Notes: generated by a model not told the origin, from the letters alone. DNA of 64,000 nucleotides from an uncultured Clostridium sp. (GCA_902496665.1 CABVBU010000008.1:24335-88334), one strand, 5' to 3'; positions 1 through 8,288 are shown, counted from the first letter of the stretch. Numbers and translations are program-made.

Positions 1-465
1 CTCATCGAGGCGATGACAGAGAAGATGCGTCCGGTGATCCGGTTTCTCTTTCCAAATCTCCCGGACGGGCATCCGGCAGGGAAATATATCGCGACAAATA
101 TGATCGCGAACATGCTGGGACTCGGCTGGGCGGCGACACCGGCGGGATTGAAGGCGATGGAGGAGTTGGGAAAGCTGGAGGAAGAGCGTCGGGCGGAAAA
201 AGCACCGGATAAGAGGAAAAACACGGCTGGGCAGAGCAGTCTGGCCAGACAGTCAGGCACTGCCAGCAATGAGATGTGCACGTTCCTGATCGTAAATATC
301 TCCTCACTCCAGCTCATCCCCATCAACATGATCGCCTACCGCAGCCAATACGGCAGTGTCAGTCCGGCGGCTATCGCAGGACCGGCGCTGTTGGCAACGA
401 TCGCCAGCACGGCGGCGGGAATCGTGTTCTGCAAGGTCATGGACCGGAAAAACGTTGATTTTTGA
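1..465 (+). CDS. spmA: Spore maturation protein A (C-terminal part; 5' end outside window)
   Basis: The reading frame is open at base 1, so the gene starts before the window; about 154 residues are visible. The segment with 'MRPVIRFLFPNLP', 'ANMLGLGWAATPAGLKAME' and 'NEMCTFLIVNISSLQLIP' is typical of SpmA, an integral membrane protein of the nucleoside-recognition (Gate) fold. In Bacillus, SpmA works with SpmB in spore core dehydration. A hydrophobic stretch near the end (PAAIAGPALLATIASTAAG) fits a membrane segment. In most spore formers spmB follows directly; here the next gene is a nik-like operon and spmB lies 26 kb downstream. The last codons overlap a good promoter for the downstream operon. 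Identity is confident. The missing N-terminus is due only to the window edge. Confidence 0.9.
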   Translation, partial: LIEAMTEKMRPVIRFLFPNLPDGHPAGKYIATNMIANMLGLGWAATPAGLKAMEELGKLEEERRAEKAPDKRKNTAGQSSLARQSGTASNEMCTFLIVNISSLQLIPINMIAYRSQYGSVSPAAIAGPALLATIASTAAGIVFCKVMDRKNVDF

Positions 466-483
466 AAAAAAGTCTACTATAAT
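455..483 (+). promoter_or_regulatory. Predicted sigma-A promoter of the nik-like operon
   Basis: TTGATT (455-460) and TATAAT (478-483) are separated by 17 bases. The -35 box lies inside the last codons of spmA. Transcription would begin near 490, just before the structured leader. Confidence 0.65.
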
Positions 484-492
484 ATTACTATT

Positions 493-568
493 ATGTGGCT
501 GAAGCCCATACTCATAAAAGAGTCCCCCGCCCAAGGCGGTTTAAACCGAGAAATATTTACTGCCACAT
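493..568 (+). promoter_or_regulatory. Structured RNA leader of the nik-like operon, class unknown
   Basis: ATGTGGC (493-499) can pair perfectly with GCCACAT (562-568), closing a domain. Inside it are ACTC/GAGT and CCGCC/GGCGG hairpins and the palindrome CGGTTTAAACCG. A GCATC/GATGC hairpin and a GTCT/AGAC hairpin follow, then a terminator at 611-662. The layout (promoter, junction, terminator, transporter gene) is that of a riboswitch. I could not match it to the conserved cores of the cobalamin, NiCo or other classes I know. Part of it (GGCTGAAGCCC followed by a CCCCCGCC hairpin) also resembles IS200/IS605 right ends or TnpB guide-RNA ends, so a mobile-element remnant is an alternative. Confidence 0.4.
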
Positions 569-610
569 GGCATCGGAGTCAGATGCACAGTCTATAGAGA
601 CAAATAATAC

Positions 611-662
611 AATACCAGGAAGGTTGATGCATACAGAAAGTATGCCTCTTTCTGGTATTTTT
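611..662 (+). terminator. Intrinsic terminator/attenuator ahead of nikA-like gene
   Basis: AATACCAG pairs with CTGGTATT, extended by GAAGG/CTCTTT and an inner GCATAC/GTATGC stem, followed by a T-rich tail. It lies between the promoter at 455-483 and the ATG at 723, so it can act as an attenuator. Confidence 0.6.
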
Positions 663-722
663 AGTTGTGTGAGGCTTTGGATATTTTTAGGTACTAAAAA
701 ACATAGAAACGGGGATAAATTC

Positions 723-2396
723 ATGAAAAAACAAACAATAAAGACAATAGTGACGGCTTTGACCGCCGCTGCTATGGTATGTTCCCTGGCGGGCTGTGCC
801 GGAAACAGTTCGGGAACAACAGAGACCACCGGTGTGGAAAATTCGTCTGCGGAGGAGAATACAGAAGCAGCTGCCGGGGTGGAGAAGGATAATGAAAAAG
901 ATTCTGTCATCGTTGTAATGGGACCGTCATCTGAGCCTGAGGCTGGATTTGACCCGGCGTACGGCTGGGGCGCCGGAGAGCACGTCCACGAGCCGCTGAT
1001 CCAGAGTACGCTGACGGTAACAAAGGCAGATATGACGATCGGTTATGATCTGGCGACAGATATGAACGTCAGTGATGATGGCATGACATGGACCGTGACG
1101 ATCAGGGACGATGTAAAATTTACGGACGGGGAACCGCTGACAGCGGAGGATGTGGCATTTACCTACAATACACTGCGGGATACCAGTTCTGTCAATGACT
1201 TTACGATGTTAGAAGAGGCAAAAGCCCTGGACAATACCACCGTGGAATTTGATATGACCCGCCCGTATTCCATATGGCCATATACGATGGCAATTACTGG
1301 AATCGTCCCGGAACATGCTTATGGACCGGACTATGGTTCCAATCCTATCGGCTCCGGCCGCTACATCATGAAACAGTGGGATAAGGGGCAGCAGGTGATC
1401 CTCACGGCAAACCCGGACTACTACGGGGATGAGCCGAAGATGAAGACGGTGACAGTTTTATTTATGGATGAGGACGCGGCTTACGCGGCAGCGCTCTCCG
1501 GGCAGGTGGATCTCGCCTACACTTCCGCGGCGTACTCGGATCAGACCGTAGACGGATTTTCCCTGTTGGCCTGCAAGACCGTGGACAACCGCGGCTTCAA
1601 CCTGCCGGCGATCCCGGCGGGGGAGACGGATGAGAACGGAGTGCCGCTGGGAAATGATTTCACCAGCGATATCAATGTGCGCCGGGCCATCAACCTGGCG
1701 ATCGACCGGGATGAGATGATCGAGCATGTGTTGAACGGATACGGAACAGCTGCCTACAGTGTCTGTGACCAGATGCCGTGGTACAATGAGGCAGCGGAGG
1801 TGGATTATGATCCGGATATGGCGGCAGCAATCTTAAAGGAAGCCGGATGGCTTGCCGGAAGTGATGGAATATTGGAGAAAAACGGTGTCCGCGCCGAGTT
1901 CACCATGCTCTATCCGACAGGGGATTCCGTCCGCCAGGCACTTGCGGAGGACACCGCAAACCAGTTGAAAGAGATCGGAATCAAGGTGACGACAGAGGGC
2001 GTCGGCTGGGATACGGCCTATGACCGGGCACAGTCCACACCGCTTATGTGGGGATGGGGCGCCCACACACCGATGGAGCTCTACAATATTTACCACACGG
2101 CTCCGGGAAAGCAATACGCGGAGTATTCCCCTTATGGAAACGAAAAGGTGAACGGATATATGGACGCGGCCCTGGCGGAGAGCGACCTGGAAAAGTCCTA
2201 TGAACTCTGGAAAAACGCCCAGTGGAACGGAACGACGGGAATCACCCAGGACGGGGATCTTCCGTGGATCTGGCTTGTAAATATTGATCATTTATACTGG
2301 GTAAAAGATGGTCTGCAGGTGGCAGAACAGAAACTTCACCCACATGGACATGGCTGGTCGATCGTAAACAATGTCGACCAGTGGACATGGAAATAA
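723..2396 (+). CDS. Nickel/peptide-type ABC transporter substrate-binding lipoprotein
   Basis: Solute-binding protein of ABC family 5 (peptide/nickel), 557 residues. It should be lipid-anchored outside the membrane and deliver ligand to the permeases encoded next. The N-terminus is a lipoprotein signal (MKKQTIKTIV, then LAGCAG with the lipobox Cys), followed by a Ser/Thr/Glu linker. Family signatures include 'WTVTIRDDVKFTDGEPLTAEDV' region motifs, 'PIGSGRYIMKQW' and 'NVRRAINLAIDRDEMI'. I chose the ATG at 723 because a longer in-frame start has no signal peptide. The gene overlaps the start of the permease gene, so translation is probably coupled. The set resembles Nik/Cnt metal importers, but a peptide or metallophore ligand cannot be excluded. 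Confidence 0.85.
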   Translation: MKKQTIKTIVTALTAAAMVCSLAGCAGNSSGTTETTGVENSSAEENTEAAAGVEKDNEKDSVIVVMGPSSEPEAGFDPAYGWGAGEHVHEPLIQSTLTVTKADMTIGYDLATDMNVSDDGMTWTVTIRDDVKFTDGEPLTAEDVAFTYNTLRDTSSVNDFTMLEEAKALDNTTVEFDMTRPYSIWPYTMAITGIVPEHAYGPDYGSNPIGSGRYIMKQWDKGQQVILTANPDYYGDEPKMKTVTVLFMDEDAAYAAALSGQVDLAYTSAAYSDQTVDGFSLLACKTVDNRGFNLPAIPAGETDENGVPLGNDFTSDINVRRAINLAIDRDEMIEHVLNGYGTAAYSVCDQMPWYNEAAEVDYDPDMAAAILKEAGWLAGSDGILEKNGVRAEFTMLYPTGDSVRQALAEDTANQLKEIGIKVTTEGVGWDTAYDRAQSTPLMWGWGAHTPMELYNIYHTAPGKQYAEYSPYGNEKVNGYMDAALAESDLEKSYELWKNAQWNGTTGITQDGDLPWIWLVNIDHLYWVKDGLQVAEQKLHPHGHGWSIVNNVDQWTWK

Positions 2397-3382
2397 AGAA
2401 AACGGGTCTGTGGTTTGGCAGACAGGCAGTACGGATGTGTCTGATGGTGCTTCTGGTAAGCATTCTGGCGTTTGGGCTCCTGGCGGTTTCACCCATAGAC
2501 CCGCTTCAGACAAATGTCGGACAGACAGCTCTGGGCGCTATGAGCCCGGAGCAGATCGCAAAGCTGAAAAGCTACTGGGGAACAGATCTGCCTCCGGTGG
2601 AGCGGTATCTGAACTGGCTGAAAGATTTTCTCCACGGAAATATGGGAACATCCCTTTTATATCGTCGTCCGGTGGCAGAGGTCATCGGGGAGAAGGTCAT
2701 GAATTCCATCTGGCTTTTATTCACGGCATGGTTGTTTTCTGGTATTCTTGGATTTTTCCTCGGCGTTCTCGCGGGAAAAAAGCGCGGCGGGATCATGGAC
2801 CGGATCGTGACGGGATATTCCCTGTTTGTGGCCAGCACCCCGGCATTCTGGGTGGCAATGGTGCTGCTTATGGTATTTGCGGTGAAGCTTCACTGGTTTC
2901 CCATCGGATTCAGTGTGCCCATCGGCATGGATGCTGGGCAGATCTCCATTGCGGACAGGATCCGCCATGCGATTCTCCCGGCGGCGGCCCTCAGCATCAC
3001 GGGAATTTCCTCCATCGCCCTGCACACGAGGGAAAAGCTCATCGAGGTCATGGAGAGCGATTATGTGCTGTTCGCGAGAGCCAGAGGTGAGTCGGACTGG
3101 TCGATCTTACGTCGCCATGGACTTCGGAACATTCTTCTGCCGGCTATGACGCTGCAGTTCGCGTCGGTGAGTGAGATCATCGGCGGCTCCGTCCTTGTAG
3201 AACAGGTATTTTCCTATCCGGGATTGGGTCAGGCGGCTGTGACGGCAGGACTTGGAAGCGATGTGCCGCTTCTTCTGGGGATCACGGTGGTTACAGCGGT
3301 GATCGTCGCGGCAGGAAACCTTGCGGCGAATGTTCTCTACGGCGTGATCGACCCGCGGATCAGAGAGGGGGCGAAGCGCTGA
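2387..3382 (+). CDS. ABC transporter permease, NikB/DppB family
   Basis: First membrane subunit of the importer, 331 residues. It begins with a transmembrane helix (MCLMVLLVSILAFGLLAVSP), then the family region 'LGTDLPPVERYLNWLKDFLHG' type, several further helices, and the ATPase-contact loop 'ARARGESDWSILRRHGLRN' (EAA-like). 'VEQVFSYPGLGQA' and 'YGVIDPRIREG' are typical family C-terminal motifs. I prefer ATG 2387; GTG 2381 is also in frame. Either start lies within the 3' end of the binding-protein gene. The stop overlaps the next start (TGATG). Confidence 0.85.
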   Translation: MEIKKTGLWFGRQAVRMCLMVLLVSILAFGLLAVSPIDPLQTNVGQTALGAMSPEQIAKLKSYWGTDLPPVERYLNWLKDFLHGNMGTSLLYRRPVAEVIGEKVMNSIWLLFTAWLFSGILGFFLGVLAGKKRGGIMDRIVTGYSLFVASTPAFWVAMVLLMVFAVKLHWFPIGFSVPIGMDAGQISIADRIRHAILPAAALSITGISSIALHTREKLIEVMESDYVLFARARGESDWSILRRHGLRNILLPAMTLQFASVSEIIGGSVLVEQVFSYPGLGQAAVTAGLGSDVPLLLGITVVTAVIVAAGNLAANVLYGVIDPRIREGAKR

Positions 3383-4203
3383 TGAAGAAAAATCGCAGAA
3401 TACAGAGCTTCGCGCTTCTGATCCTGGCGGCGGTGCTGTTAGCGGTCATTGCGGTGCTCGGAAGTTTCTGGCAGGAAGCTGCCATCAGGACGGATTTTAC
3501 GAGAAAAAATCTGGCACCATGTATACAATATCCTTTTGGAACGGACTGGATGGGACGTGACATGTTCGTGCGGACAGTTGCGGGACTTTCTTTGAGTATC
3601 CGGATCGGCCTTCTGACGGCGGCAGTCAGCGCGGTGATGGCCTTTGTACTGGGACTCAGCGCTGCGGTCTTCGGAAGGTTCGTGGACAGTGCGGTGCGGC
3701 TGCTTATCGATATCGTCATGGGAATTCCCCATATGCTGCTTCTGATCCTGATCTCCTTTGCCTGCGGGCGCGGATTCTGGGGCGTTGTCTGCGGGATCGC
3801 GTTTACCCACTGGGCATCGTTGGCGCGACTGATCCGTGGGGAGGTCTTGCAGCTGAAGCAGAGTCAGTATGTGAAGATCGCGGAAAAGCTTGGAAAAGGG
3901 AAATTTTACATCGCGTTTTCCCATATGGCACCGAACCTTGTTCCGCAGTTTATCACGGGCCTGGTACTCATGTTTCCTCATGCGATCCTGCATGAAGCCA
4001 GTATCACGTTCCTGGGCTTCGGTCTGTCTTCCGAGAGCCCGGCCGTCGGAGTTATCCTCTCGGAGAGCATGAAATATCTGGCCATGGGAAAATGGTGGCT
4101 GGCGCTGTTCCCGGGACTTTTCCTCGTTGGAACCGTGCTGCTGTTTCATTATATCGGACAGGAACTCTGCAGACTTTTGGATCCGGGCAGTGTTCATGAG
4201 TAA
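3382..4203 (+). CDS. ABC transporter permease, NikC/DppC family
   Basis: Second membrane subunit, 273 residues. It has an N-terminal helix, 'YPFGTDWMGRDMFVRTVAG' (the FGTDxxGRD signature of the DppC branch), 'DIVMGIPHMLLLILIS', and the EAA-type loop 'EKLGKGKFYIAFSHMAPN'. 'ASITFLGFGLSSESPAVG' is another family hallmark. The start shares a TGATG with the upstream permease stop. With the preceding permease it should form the pore. Substrate is inferred only from the operon. Confidence 0.85.
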   Translation: MKKNRRIQSFALLILAAVLLAVIAVLGSFWQEAAIRTDFTRKNLAPCIQYPFGTDWMGRDMFVRTVAGLSLSIRIGLLTAAVSAVMAFVLGLSAAVFGRFVDSAVRLLIDIVMGIPHMLLLILISFACGRGFWGVVCGIAFTHWASLARLIRGEVLQLKQSQYVKIAEKLGKGKFYIAFSHMAPNLVPQFITGLVLMFPHAILHEASITFLGFGLSSESPAVGVILSESMKYLAMGKWWLALFPGLFLVGTVLLFHYIGQELCRLLDPGSVHE

Positions 4204-4216
4204 GGAGGCGGGGAAG

Positions 4217-5056
4217 ATGAATGATAGAATTTTGGAAGTTAAGGATCTTTCCGTCACCTTCACCCAGTATGACCGGGGATTTTCCAGGCGGACGATCCAC
4301 GCGGTGGAGAAGATGGACCTGGAAATAAAAAGCGGTGAGATCGTCGCAGTGGTGGGATCCAGCGGTTCGGGAAAAAGTCTGCTGGCCCATGCGATCATGG
4401 GAATTCTTCCATATAACAGTGAGATGGACGGAGAGATACGGTTCCTTGGGGAGCCGCTTACGGAAAAAAAGGTCAAAAAGCTCCGGGGACATGAGATCGT
4501 TCTGGTGCCCCAGAGCGTTTCTTACCTGGATCCGCTTATGAAAATCGGGGATCAGATCCAGAACGGGAAAAAGGATGTTTCTGTGAAGGAAAAATGCCTG
4601 GAGGTGCTGAAGCGCTATGGCTTAGCCCCGGATATCCGGGAAAAATACCCGTTTCAGCTCTCCGGCGGCATGACGCGGCGTGTCCTGATCTCCACGGCGG
4701 TGATGGAAAAGCCGAAGCTCGTCATCGCGGATGAGCCGACACCGGGACTTCACCTGGAGGTGGCAACCCGCGTCATGGGACATTTCCGGGAGATGGCGGA
4801 CGATGGGGCAGGCGTGCTGCTGATCACCCACGACCTGGAGCTGGCGCTCCTGGCAGCTGACCGTGTTATCGTGCTCTACGGCGGAAGAGTCATCGAGGAG
4901 ACGGATGCGGAGGCATTTCAGAATGAGAGAACTCTCAAGCACCCGTATACAAAGGCATTGTTTCGCTCTATGCCGAGAAACTGGAAGAAGGATGGGGAAC
5001 AGCTCTGCGATACGGGGGAGATCTTGGAGGACATGCGAAAGGAATACGGCAGATGA
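4217..5056 (+). CDS. ABC transporter ATP-binding protein, NikD-like
   Basis: First ATPase subunit, 279 residues. Visible motifs are Walker A GSSGSGKS (residues 47-54), signature LSGGM (148-152), Walker B LVIADE (168-173) and the switch His in 'LLITHD'. The D-loop reads PGLH instead of the usual ALD-type, so its Asp is replaced by His. ATG 4217 has AAGGAGG eight bases upstream; the frame is open further upstream into nikC without a better signal. It overlaps the second ATPase gene by four bases. The missing D-loop Asp may mean asymmetric ATP sites in the NikD-NikE heterodimer. Confidence 0.85.
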   Translation: MNDRILEVKDLSVTFTQYDRGFSRRTIHAVEKMDLEIKSGEIVAVVGSSGSGKSLLAHAIMGILPYNSEMDGEIRFLGEPLTEKKVKKLRGHEIVLVPQSVSYLDPLMKIGDQIQNGKKDVSVKEKCLEVLKRYGLAPDIREKYPFQLSGGMTRRVLISTAVMEKPKLVIADEPTPGLHLEVATRVMGHFREMADDGAGVLLITHDLELALLAADRVIVLYGGRVIEETDAEAFQNERTLKHPYTKALFRSMPRNWKKDGEQLCDTGEILEDMRKEYGR

Positions 5057-5670
5057 GGCTGGAAGCGAGAGATATTTCTTTTAAATATGGAAAAGGAACG
5101 AGACAGATCCTGGATCATGTGAAGCTTACGGTGGAACCCGGAGAGCGTGTGGGGATCATGGCGCCCAGTGGATACGGGAAGACGACGCTCTGCAAAATTT
5201 TAGCCGGATATGAGAAGCCGGATCAAGGGGAAGTTCTTGTCAACGGGACACCGGTCCTTGAGTTTCGCGGCTACTGCCCGGTGCAGATGGTATGGCAGCA
5301 TCCGGAGCTTTCGGTGAATCCAAAGAGACGGCTGAGTACAGTCCTGGAGGAAGGTGACTGGACTTTCGAGGACCCCGGCGAGCGGGTGCGGATCGAGGCG
5401 GGACTTGGAATCCGGGATGAGTGGAAGGACAGGTTCCCGGTGGAGGTTTCTGGCGGCGAGCTTCAGAGGTTCTGCATCGCGAGAGCACTGGGGAGACGGA
5501 CGGAGATCCTGATCGCCGATGAGATGACGACGATGCTGGATCTTATCACCCAGGGGCAGATCTGGGACTTTGTGTTGAAGGAACTGAAGCGCCGGGAGAT
5601 AGGGATGATCGCGGTGAGCCATTCGCCGGAGCTTCTGGAGAAGGTGTGTGACCGGGTGGTGCGGCTGTGA
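5053..5670 (+). CDS. ABC transporter ATP-binding protein, NikE-like (short)
   Basis: Second ATPase subunit, 205 residues. Walker A is APSGYGKT (residues 37-44), with Ala at the first Gly position. The signature is VSGGELQR, Walker B is ILIADEMTTMLD, and the switch His is in 'IAVSHS'. It lacks the C-terminal extension with the Cys-rich oligopeptide motif found in OppF/DppF proteins, as expected for NikE-like subunits. It is the last gene of the operon. Its start overlaps nikD by four bases. Confidence 0.8.
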   Translation: MRLEARDISFKYGKGTRQILDHVKLTVEPGERVGIMAPSGYGKTTLCKILAGYEKPDQGEVLVNGTPVLEFRGYCPVQMVWQHPELSVNPKRRLSTVLEEGDWTFEDPGERVRIEAGLGIRDEWKDRFPVEVSGGELQRFCIARALGRRTEILIADEMTTMLDLITQGQIWDFVLKELKRREIGMIAVSHSPELLEKVCDRVVRL

Positions 5671-5803
5671 GTCGTACAATACAGTGGTGGTAGTGGATTT
5701 GCCGATTTGGAATGCGAAGCATCGGCAAAATCAGTTACTGTTTGCGCAAGGCGTGAACAGTAACGGCGAAGATATTGGAAGTAGACCGGTTGCGGACAAT
5801 GCA
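5671..5803. other. Intergenic hairpins after the nik-like operon
   Basis: Two perfect inverted repeats are present: GCCGAT/ATCGGC (5701-5725) and GTTACTGTT/AACAGTAAC (5734-5764). Neither has a T-run, so neither is a standard terminator. The second resembles the arm of the 52-base repeat seen at 41261 and 63946 (GTAACTGTTCA). Confidence 0.45.
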
Positions 5804-5832
5804 TTGACAAGTTTTGTAAGATTCCGTAAAAT
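5804..5832 (+). promoter_or_regulatory. Predicted sigma-A promoter of the pilus-like operon
   Basis: TTGACA (5804-5809) and TAAAAT (5827-5832), 17-base spacer. The -35 box overlaps a perfect palindrome CAATGCATTG that could be an operator. Confidence 0.7.
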
Positions 5833-5857
5833 AACATCATAAAAATATTGATTTTAC

Positions 5858-5890
5858 ACGGTGCAGTGGATAACTGCGCCGTTTTATTTT
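5858..5890 (+). terminator. Intrinsic terminator in the leader of the pilus-like operon
   Basis: ACGGTGCAGT (5858-5867) pairs along all ten positions (one G-T) with ACTGCGCCGT (5873-5882), loop GGATA, followed by TTTATTTT. It lies about 20 bases after the predicted start of transcription and before the first gene. It could end nik operon read-through, act as an attenuator, or do both. Confidence 0.65.
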
Positions 5891-5938
5891 ACCGCAGGCG
5901 GCTGCGTCCAGCACGGAAATAGAGGGGGAATGCTTTGT

Positions 5939-6979
5939 ATGAAAAAGCGTAAAAAGCTTGGAGCAGAAAGGCTGTCGGAGTTTTTCAGGCAGTTTTCTGT
6001 CCTGGTGGAGTCGGGATTATCAATTCCGAAAACATTGGAGATCATGCAGCAGGATGATACCGACCGGGAGTTCTGCCTGGCGTGTCGAAAACTGGGAGCG
6101 TTTATGGCTGAGGGGAAGACCGTCGGGGATGCCATGGAAGAAACCGGGCAGTTTCCGGAACCGGCGATCCAGATGATCCGGGCGGCGGAGATGAGCGGCC
6201 ATCTTGTCAGGACGACGGCACGGCTGGCGGTCCATTATGAGAAAGAACACAGGACAGAGGGAAAGATCCGCAGCGCAGTTTTGTATCCGAAGATCCTGGT
6301 TCTGATGATGATCTTTCTAATGCTGTTTGTATTTCTGGAGATCCTGCCGACGTTAGAGCCGCTCCTGGCGGATGTGACACTGCCGCTTCTTACAAGAATC
6401 CTCATGGGGATCAGCCATTTTCTGTATGCGTACCGCTATTTTCTGCCGGTGGCGGCCGTTATGATCCTGGCAGGATGGAAGATCCTGACGGAAAGGACAT
6501 GGTTTCGTTACAGCTATGACCGGGTGATATGCAAACTTCCGGTGGCCGGACGGCAGATAAGGATCATCTGTACGGCAAGATTCTGTGAGAACATGTCCAG
6601 CCTTTATTCCAGCGGACTTCCGATCACATCCTGCCTGAAATATACGGAAGGAACGATCGGAAACAGGTATCTGGACCGGGAGATCAGGACGATCATGGCG
6701 CGTGTGAGCAGCGGAATGCTTTTGAGCGAGGCAATCCGGGAGAGTGGTGGATTTGAAAAGAAACTGGCGGCGGTGATCGTTACGGGAGAAGAGGCGGGAC
6801 ATCTGGATAAAATGCTGGAGCGGATCGCGGGAAGTTATGAACATGAGTCAGATCTGGCGCTGAATAAGCTGGTGAACCTGCTGGAACCGGTAATGATCCT
6901 GCTGATCGGGATCTTTACCGGAATCCTGATCCTGGGGATCATGGAGCCGATGTGGAACATGTATGGAAGTATTCGATAA
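5939..6979 (+). CDS. Type II secretion/type IV pilus inner-membrane platform protein (GspF/PilC family)
   Basis: Platform protein, 346 residues, that normally couples the assembly ATPase to pilin insertion. Two GspF-type repeats are visible: the first around 'VLVESGLSIPKTLEIM' (near residues 20-35) and the second around 'NMSSLYSSGLPITSCLKY'. Each is followed by a helix pair, with 'VTGEEAGHLDKML' as the conserved repeat-2 motif. There are three predicted transmembrane segments (about residues 120-140, 165-185 and 315-340). ATG 5939 is preferred over ATG 5930, which is only two bases from the AGGGGG site. It heads an operon with three pseudopilins and an ATPase. Confidence 0.85.
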   Translation: MKKRKKLGAERLSEFFRQFSVLVESGLSIPKTLEIMQQDDTDREFCLACRKLGAFMAEGKTVGDAMEETGQFPEPAIQMIRAAEMSGHLVRTTARLAVHYEKEHRTEGKIRSAVLYPKILVLMMIFLMLFVFLEILPTLEPLLADVTLPLLTRILMGISHFLYAYRYFLPVAAVMILAGWKILTERTWFRYSYDRVICKLPVAGRQIRIICTARFCENMSSLYSSGLPITSCLKYTEGTIGNRYLDREIRTIMARVSSGMLLSEAIRESGGFEKKLAAVIVTGEEAGHLDKMLERIAGSYEHESDLALNKLVNLLEPVMILLIGIFTGILILGIMEPMWNMYGSIR

Positions 6980-6993
6980 GGGGGGGAGTGGCG

Positions 6994-7461
6994 GTGAGAA
7001 AGAACCGGAGCGAAGGATTTGTGTTGGCGGAGGTTCTGGTGACCGTGCTGTTTGTCATGATATTTACCTCACTTCTCTTTTCGTCTGGGGCAAGGCGCTA
7101 TCGTTCAGCATTGAACTTTGCCGCAGGGACGGAAGCGAGGCTGGCAGCCGAGACGGTGGTGCAGATCCTTGCGGAGAATATGTGCCAGGAGGAGCCGACC
7201 GGAATCCTTGAAAAATTACAGGGACCGGCGGGACTTCCGGAAACGGAGGCAGCAGTGTGGGCAGAGACTGGAAATGGGGAGAAAAAGAAGATCGAGACAG
7301 TCATCTCCTCTTATTGGAAAGTGGACGGTTCCGGACTTGTGCTGCATGCGGTCTGTACTGTAAATGACCGGAAGGAAGGCGCGTCGAGACTGATCCCCAT
7401 GGACCATGTTTTCGTGAGTACGCCGTCTTCGGCGGAACGGACCGGGGAGGAAAAGCCATGA
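6994..7461 (+). CDS. Pseudopilin-like protein 1 (prepilin N-terminus)
   Basis: 155 residues. The N-terminus MRKNRSEG followed by FVLAEVLVTVLF is a class III prepilin signal: Gly8 at -1, Phe at +1 and Glu at +5 of the mature protein, then a hydrophobic helix. The rest is a polar domain with no recognised fold. GTG 6994 is chosen because the G-rich site (6981-6987) is well spaced; GTG 6988 is possible. It overlaps the next gene by four bases. GspI/minor-pilin type is likely by size. Confidence 0.7.
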   Translation: MRKNRSEGFVLAEVLVTVLFVMIFTSLLFSSGARRYRSALNFAAGTEARLAAETVVQILAENMCQEEPTGILEKLQGPAGLPETEAAVWAETGNGEKKKIETVISSYWKVDGSGLVLHAVCTVNDRKEGASRLIPMDHVFVSTPSSAERTGEEKP

Positions 7462-7805
7462 AAAAGATATGGAAACGGAATGAGAATGGCTCAACACTGG
7501 TGGAGCTGATGACGGCGTTTCTGATCCTTCTTCTGGTAGCCGAGGCGATGCTTCTCAGTGTCTCCGGCTATTCAAAGACCGTGAAACGGTATCGGGAGAT
7601 TTATGAGGCAGGAAACAGACTGGAACGCCATATGGGAGATGCGGAATACGGGGAACCGGCAGAGATCCATCTGGCGGTTGATGGAGAAGAATTTCTGGAA
7701 TCGGGATATTTCGCGGAAGAAACGTCAGATACCGGAACCGTCCAGGTCTCGGGATTCTGGGTGTCCATGCCTTCGGAAGAAGAGACAGGTGAAAGGAAAC
7801 ATTAA
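7458..7805 (+). CDS. Pseudopilin-like protein 2
   Basis: 115 residues. 'ENG' then STLVELMTAFLILLLV is a prepilin signal with Gly11 at -1 and Glu at +5, followed by a helix to about residue 35. Position +1 is Ser rather than Phe, which prepilin peptidases tolerate poorly in some systems. The short acidic C-terminal domain has no recognised fold. The start overlaps the upstream stop (ATGA). It is probably a minor subunit. Confidence 0.65.
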   Translation: MKKIWKRNENGSTLVELMTAFLILLLVAEAMLLSVSGYSKTVKRYREIYEAGNRLERHMGDAEYGEPAEIHLAVDGEEFLESGYFAEETSDTGTVQVSGFWVSMPSEEETGERKH

Positions 7806-7807
7806 AA

Positions 7808-8263
7808 ATGGAGAAGGGTCATAGGCGGGGATTTACATTGGTTGAGGTCATGATCGTCATGCTGCTTTTCAGTATGCTGCTCCTTATGATCTTTCCGATG
7901 CGGCAGATGGCGGTGCGGGTACTGGATCACGCAAAGACGCAGGAGCAGGCAGAAATGCTTGGGGACGCGGTATGGAGATATGTGGCGGACCGGCTGGAGA
8001 CAGGTGCTGTGGAAGTGGAAGAACTGGACGGACTGTCTATGGACGCGTTTCATATCGATACGCTGAAACCGGAAATTGTGGTAGAAGAGAGCCGGTCCGG
8101 CCGCGTCCTTGTCACGGTACAGGTGATGGATGGAAAAAAGGACCTGTATGAGAGGAATGGCAGTGTGCAGATCGGAGATAGCGCTGGATACAGTCCCCGG
8201 CAGCCGCGGATCCGAAGTACAGACAGCAACTCACGAACCGTCAGCGTCAGCGAGGGGAAATGA
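7808..8263 (+). CDS. Pseudopilin-like protein 3
   Basis: 151 residues. 'RRG' then FTLVEVMIVMLLFSML is a textbook prepilin signal (Gly8 at -1, Phe +1, Glu +5). Of the three it has the most canonical signal, so it is the best candidate for the main filament subunit. However, the C-terminal part is Ser/Arg-rich and low in complexity (residues 120-150). It follows the previous gene with a two-base gap. Confidence 0.7.
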   Translation: MEKGHRRGFTLVEVMIVMLLFSMLLLMIFPMRQMAVRVLDHAKTQEQAEMLGDAVWRYVADRLETGAVEVEELDGLSMDAFHIDTLKPEIVVEESRSGRVLVTVQVMDGKKDLYERNGSVQIGDSAGYSPRQPRIRSTDSNSRTVSVSEGK

Positions 8264-8288
8264 GTTATGATAGAAAGAGGAAAAAGGG

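Noticed and set aside
485..665. Cobalamin riboswitch before the nik-like operon
   Set aside because: There is a GCCAC and an AGTCAG, but the B12 box and the other conserved core segments are absent.
3439..4476. Long minus-strand open frame opposite nikC and nikD
   Set aside because: It is antisense to two genes with clear protein motifs, has no recognisable motif itself and lacks a ribosome site.
5701..5840. Invertible (phase-variable) promoter before the filament operon
   Set aside because: The hairpins at 5701-5764 lie on one side of the promoter only; no matching inverted repeat was found on the other side.
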